From a bacterium (lineage in GTDB: Bacteria > Desulfobacterota > UBA8473), in assembly GCA_009773075.1 (NCBI GenBank), contig WOUX01000078.1, positions 1-9,015 of the forward strand: a stretch of 9,015 nt of DNA, written 5' to 3'. Made by a program: the position numbers and the translations under genes. Shown here in pieces: positions 6,961 to 9,015 of the stretch. The notes beneath the pieces were generated by a model that saw nothing but the letters and a program-made list of their open reading frames with translations, made no database searches and was not told the DNA's origin. Positions within the stretch are counted from its first letter, which is position 1. The number at the start of each line of letters is the position of its first letter.

Positions 6961-7174
6961 GTTGAGTCGAGCGTGTTATATTTAGAAGTGATCTTAGTGC
7001 CTCATTCACTGCAGTTGAATCACCAAAAGCCTTGGCCACGTCCGGTTCAAGGACAACAACATTAGCCCCTTCCTCTAATAGTCGCTTATAATACTTGCCA
7101 CGGACAGCTTTAGAATAGTCAAAATTGTATTCGGGCCGTAATTCATCACGATCCATTTCATGTTTGGTTTTCAT
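6908..7174 (-). CDS. Antitoxin partner of BrnT (BrnA-like)
   Basis: An 88-residue protein from ATG 7174, chosen because AAGGA lies 6 nt upstream; a longer frame from 7201 lacks this support. The segment RPEYNFDYSKAVRGKYYKRL (13-32) followed by ANVVVLEPDVAKAF and STAVNEALRSLL (to residue 64) matches the small antitoxins encoded directly after brnT, where the C-terminal half forms a short DNA-binding region. It overlaps the brnT stop by 17 nt, so translation is coupled. Homology should end near residue 68; the last 17 or so residues (LTKRSGRNKSRAAQER) are translated attC-like sequence up to a TAA inside that site. It would neutralise BrnT and probably autorepress the pair. Confidence 0.75.
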   Translation of the reverse strand: MKTKHEMDRDELRPEYNFDYSKAVRGKYYKRLLEEGANVVVLEPDVAKAFGDSTAVNEALRSLLNITRSTQRLTKRSGRNKSRAAQER

Positions 7175-7433
7175 GTCTTTTCCTTTCGTGTACAGTTGCA
7201 AGTCGTGTGCTGATGATACGTAAGGCTTCCCCTCTTTCTATATATGATACCACAAGCAAGCGTCCACGAGAAGAAAAGCCTATTGTGATTAATCTCTGCT
7301 CTCGAACTGAGTGATCAGGGTCATCAAAAGTTGCCGATAGCGGATCATAAAACACGGTTACCGCTTCTTCAAAGGATACTCTGTGCTTCTTATAGTTCCT
7401 TTTTGCTTTTTCTGGATCCCATTCAAACTGCAT
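7158..7433 (-). CDS. brnT: BrnT family ribonuclease toxin
   Basis: A 91-residue classic BrnT: FEWDPEKAKRNYKKHRVSFE (3-22), DPLSATFDDPDHS (30-42), REQRLITIGFSSRGRLLVV (44-62) and LRIISTRLATVHERKRHE (71-88). The family acts as a RelE-fold ribonuclease held in check by its downstream antitoxin. ATG 7433 lies only 31 nt after the R' box of the preceding attC-like site, with no good ribosome site and no clear promoter between. That is typical of a gene cassette that depends on read-through from upstream. The antitoxin overlaps its 3' end by 17 nt. No lesion is seen. Confidence 0.9.
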   Translation of the reverse strand: MQFEWDPEKAKRNYKKHRVSFEEAVTVFYDPLSATFDDPDHSVREQRLITIGFSSRGRLLVVSYIERGEALRIISTRLATVHERKRHENQT

Positions 7434-7464
7434 AGAGAGACCGTGCTTCCATGTCAGATTTTGC

Positions 7465-7543
7465 GCCTAACGAGCCTGTAGAAAAAGCCCTTTGGCAGAG
7501 AATTACTTTTTCGATCGGCTAAAGCTTTTTTAGGTTGTTAATG
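7465..7543 (-). other. attC-like recombination site 1
   Basis: Minus strand, 79 nt. R' GTTAGGC (7471-7465) is a perfect core site; R'' CATTAAC (7543-7537) keeps only the conserved AAC end. The stem, given on the plus strand, pairs CCT (7475-7477) with AGG (7532-7534), A7480 with T7531, AAAAA (7482-7486) with TTTTT (7526-7530), GC with GC, and TTT (7491-7493) with AAA (7521-7523). Unpaired GT, G and CC fall on one arm only, as in attC sites. The arm beside R' also resembles the dispersed repeat in inverted orientation. Confidence 0.5.
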
Positions 7544-7711
7544 TAACTGGGCCGGCTTTCTCTCCAACCAAACATTATTGCCATTGTTTCAGCTCATGAC
7601 CTTTCCGATGTTGCTGTTTTGTTTGAGTTTCTCCCCTTTATTAGAGACAACATCCTTAAGTAACTTCTACTTGACTCTTTTTTCATAAAGGTAATAACTT
7701 GTTATCTGCAG
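7544..7711 (-). other. Non-coding tail of the hicBA cassette, no recognised gene
   Basis: These 168 nt separate the hicA stop from attC-like site 1. A 30-codon frame starting MKKESSRSYLRM (7686-7594) and a 21-codon frame starting MAIMFGWRES and ending in the site exist, but neither has a ribosome site nor a family I recognise. It may be decayed cassette sequence. Confidence 0.3.
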
Positions 7712-7924
7712 CTATAATAATTTTTTGAACTCATCAATACTAAGCCCAGCGTCCTTCACAATACCAGCCATTGTAAAAGCATCTACAGGATTTGCTCTCG
7801 GAATTGTGATGATGCGCTCACCATTAGTCATTGTTATATGCTTGCCTTCCCGTGCCATCCAGAAGCCTGCTTTTTGAAAAGCTTTGACAGCGCGTTGGTG
7901 ATTTACTCCTGATAATTTAGGCAT
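7712..7924 (-). CDS. hicA: HicA family mRNA interferase toxin
   Basis: A 70-residue HicA with the dsRBD-like fold of the family. Helix 1 is NHQRAVKAFQKAGFW (8-22), the catalytic histidine is His29 in REGKHITM, then a strand ending RIITIPRANPVD, and a last helix GIVKDAGLSIDEFKKLL. HicA enzymes cut mRNA without needing the ribosome. Start ATG 7924 overlaps the end of hicB by 8 nt (hicB first), so the two are translationally coupled. Unlike the plus-strand hicA at 3701, this gene is complete and belongs to a different HicA subgroup (NPVDAFTM tail rather than NPHQKAIG). It is the last gene before attC-like site 1. Confidence 0.92.
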   Translation of the reverse strand: MPKLSGVNHQRAVKAFQKAGFWMAREGKHITMTNGERIITIPRANPVDAFTMAGIVKDAGLSIDEFKKLL

Positions 7925-8117
7925 GGACTACTTCTACATAGCGAGATTCTTTATCCTTCGTTAATTCCTCCACAGTTTCTAAATATAACTGTATGGCATC
8001 TTTAATATTTTCTAGTGCCTCTGCTTCTGTTTTACCCTGCGACCAGCAGCCTGGAAGACCAGGAACCCATATAGAGTAACCTTCTTCTGTCTTTTTGAGA
8101 TTTACCTTGTATTTCAT
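7917..8117 (-). CDS. hicB: HicB family antitoxin
   Basis: A 66-residue short HicB: MKYKVNLKKTEEGYSIWVPG (1-20), LPGCWSQGKTEAEALENIKD (21-40), then IQLYLETVEELTKDKE and a short tail. This is the single-domain form with the degenerate RNase H-like fold and no visible ribbon-helix-helix or HTH extension. It binds HicA to block it. ATG 8117 has a strong ribosome site GGAGGTG (8129-8123) 5 nt upstream, and the gene overlaps hicA by 8 nt. The antitoxin-first order with a strong ribosome site would favour excess antitoxin. Confidence 0.92.
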   Translation of the reverse strand: MKYKVNLKKTEEGYSIWVPGLPGCWSQGKTEAEALENIKDAIQLYLETVEELTKDKESRYVEVVHA

Positions 8118-8147
8118 AGGAGCACCTCCAAAATACTCATTACCTTT

Positions 8148-8175
8148 ATTTTATGTTTATCACCGTTTGACACAA
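8148..8175 (-). promoter_or_regulatory. Possible promoter of hicBA
   Basis: On the minus strand TTGTGT (8175-8170) and TAAAAT (8153-8148) are spaced by 16 nt, ending 30 nt before the hicB start. The -35 is imperfect. It lies downstream of repeat copy A, in the stretch unique to this module. Confidence 0.4.
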
Positions 8176-8227
8176 ACCTTAATCTCTTTGTACCGGGCCA
8201 CTGTAATCTCCTTGTGTAGAGGTTAAA

Positions 8228-8249
8228 CGCCTGCCTGTCAGGCAGACAG
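8228..8249. repeat. 22-nt palindromic insert at the end of repeat copy A
   Basis: Compared with copy B, copy A has about 21 extra nt between CAAACC and TTTAACCT. The core CTGCCTG-T-CAGGCAG (8231-8245) is a palindrome with 7-bp arms, GC-rich in an AT-rich setting. It looks like a small mobile palindrome of the CCTGCCTG type found scattered in several bacterial genomes (recognition from memory). Confidence 0.65.
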
Positions 8250-8344
8250 GGTTTGACCTCATTTTATTGCAGTGATAGTACCATAAATCTGCCGTCTAAT
8301 AAAGTAATTATTGGAGAAATCCAGGGTTTTCTTAAAGGTTCAAC
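8250..8344 (-). repeat. 95-bp dispersed repeat, copy A
   Basis: It starts at R' box GTTGAAC (8344) and matches 6906-6812 in the same orientation at about 86 of 95 positions. It is followed by the palindromic insert and then by a further shared 8 nt, TTTAACCT. It lies upstream of the hicBA promoter and contains no convincing gene. Confidence 0.88.
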
Positions 8345-8385
8345 GTCGGAATCTACGGTTCATCCATAGAATTCTGTTGTTATGA
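8338..8385 (-). other. attC-like recombination site 0 (array edge)
   Basis: Minus strand, 48 nt. R' GTTGAAC (8344-8338) fits the consensus; R'' TCATAAC (8385-8379) keeps the AAC. The stem is GAA (8374-8372) with TTC (8351-8349) and TCTATGG (8370-8364) with CCGTAGA (8358-8352), one G-T pair, one extrahelical T8371, loop ATGAA, and 4-nt spacers on both sides. Short for attC and not followed by a T-run, so a terminator is unlikely. It lies 53 nt after the pseudouridine synthase stop. Confidence 0.45.
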
Positions 8386-8438
8386 TATCCTTTTTGAATT
8401 CTTTTTTCCGGAGTCGGTGTCCCAACAGCCTTAACACA

Positions 8439-9015
8439 TTACATCTTCAATCCATCACCTGAAAGAAGCTTATCCATATCGGTTAAAGGATTCTCGGATG
8501 TGATGCGGACTTCTTCTTTTTGACCCGGCGGAACGAATTCAAGACACTTGCAATGGAGTCCTAGCCGATGGTAGGAAAGAGCGTTTCTTAAATAGCTGAT
8601 AGATTTTTTCGATCCGTAACGTGTGTCTCCTGTAACAGGATGGCCTGAAAGTTTTGCATGACGTCGAATCTGGTGTTTCCGACCGGTTATCAGTTCAATT
8701 TCCAGCAAAGAATAACGGCTGCTTTGCTGTAACACCCTGTACCGGGTGATACAGTTTACACGCCTGTCCTTACCAACAGGATCTTCCCTGCCACCTGCTG
8801 TCTTTGACAAGGGATAATCCCATATATGATATTGATTACTTCCTGCCTCACGATCAAAAACACCATGTACAAGAGCAAGGTATCTTTTTTTAACCCTACC
8901 ATTGACAAACAATTCAGACAGTTTGCGTAAGACATTGATGTCCGTAGCAAGTAACATAACTCCGCTGGTCTCTTTATCCAGCCTGTGAACCGGATAAATC
9001 CGGAAGGAGTCATTT
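8439..9015 (-). CDS. RluA-family pseudouridine synthase, TruC-like (partial, 5' end outside)
   Basis: Isomerises uridine to pseudouridine in structured RNA. The frame is open to the window edge, so the true start lies beyond 9015; ATG 8957 is internal. Visible motifs in order are VHRLDKETSG with the catalytic aspartate codon at 8978-8976, VKKRYLALVHG, YPLSKTAGG, TRYRVLQ, and GRKHQIRRHAKLSGHPVTGD followed by TRYG. The GRKHQIRRH block and YPL segment resemble TruC (tRNA U65) more than RluC/D, but the target cannot be settled from sequence alone. The stop is TAA 8441-8439. There is no S4 domain in the visible part. It appears to be a chromosomal gene bordering the TA array rather than cargo. Confidence 0.9.
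   Translation of the reverse strand, partial: NDSFRIYPVHRLDKETSGVMLLATDINVLRKLSELFVNGRVKKRYLALVHGVFDREAGSNQYHIWDYPLSKTAGGREDPVGKDRRVNCITRYRVLQQSSRYSLLEIELITGRKHQIRRHAKLSGHPVTGDTRYGSKKSISYLRNALSYHRLGLHCKCLEFVPPGQKEEVRITSENPLTDMDKLLSGDGLKM

Larger units (their letters stand above)
6078..8385 (-). mobile_element. Candidate attC cluster lacking an integrase (CALIN), three TA cassettes
   Basis: Three same-strand TA pairs are separated by four attC-like sites whose R' boxes (GTTGAAC 8344-8338, GTTAGGC 7471-7465, GTTGAAC 6906-6900, GTTGAGC 6084-6078) all match GTTRRRY. The R'-to-R' intervals are about 870, 565 and 820 nt, within the cassette range. Each gene pair lies upstream of its own site in the expected polarity, and two final frames stop within the site. 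TA modules are well-known cargo of chromosomal integron arrays, where they help stabilise the array. Against: no integrase or attI is in the window, R'' boxes are degenerate in two sites, and a dispersed repeat shares these borders. It may be a fragment of a larger sedentary integron or an integrase-less cluster. Confidence 0.5.

Noticed and set aside
7594..7686. 30-codon small protein after hicA
   Set aside because: No ribosome site, no recognised family, and it lies in what looks like decayed cassette sequence.
8400..8440. Rho-independent terminator after the pseudouridine synthase
   Set aside because: A weak stem GTTGG / CCGAC exists, but on the minus strand it is followed by an A-run, not a T-run.
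1..9015. CRISPR array
   Set aside because: No regularly spaced short direct repeats; the only repeats are the 95-bp pair, attC-like sites and the aacS duplication.

Overview
The window is bacterial, moderately AT-rich (estimated by eye) and probably from a Gram-negative. The order class V aminotransferase - serA - purA followed by CCA-encoding tRNAs would fit a Desulfobacterota-like genome, but the sequence alone does not fix the taxon. The left third is core metabolism. The rest is accessory DNA dominated by small toxin-antitoxin (TA) pairs, with two damaged genes.

Layout. 1-3187 (+): the 3' end of a PLP aminotransferase, then serA (serine synthesis) and purA (AMP synthesis), tightly spaced and probably one transcript. 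3196-3351 (+): tRNA-Lys(UUU) and tRNA-Glu(UUC), both with encoded CCA, only 8 nt after purA. 3453-3888 (+): a hicB-hicA module whose hicA looks broken by a short frame-shifting deletion. 4046-6024 (-): an acetoacetyl-CoA synthetase gene (aacS) split by a 17-nt imperfect tandem duplication; removing one unit restores a 653-codon frame. 6078-8385 (-): three TA pairs in one orientation (hicB-hicA, brnT-antitoxin, brnT-CopG antitoxin), each followed by a hairpin with integron attC features. 8439-9015 (-): an RluA/TruC-like pseudouridine synthase, cut by the window edge.

The most interesting feature is the 6.1-8.4 kb block. Four attC-like sites (GTTRRRY-type R' boxes at 8344, 7471, 6906 and 6084 on the minus strand, each beside a bulged stem) separate three same-strand modules of roughly 0.6-0.9 kb, all of them TA. 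Both antitoxin frames of the brnT modules stop inside the downstream attC-like site. No integrase gene is visible, so the best description is a candidate CALIN (attC cluster lacking an integrase) or a piece of a sedentary integron carrying only TA cassettes. Complicating this, a 95-bp repeat (about 90% identical by eye) follows two of the R' boxes, and a shorter related sequence sits in inverted orientation at a third. A second mobile repeat family at the module borders is therefore possible.

How the genes work together: serA and purA are housekeeping, and the upstream aminotransferase may share amino-acid substrates with SerA. The TA pairs are self-contained and probably stabilise the accessory block. 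aacS would activate acetoacetate to acetoacetyl-CoA, but as read here it is a pseudogene or carries an assembly error.
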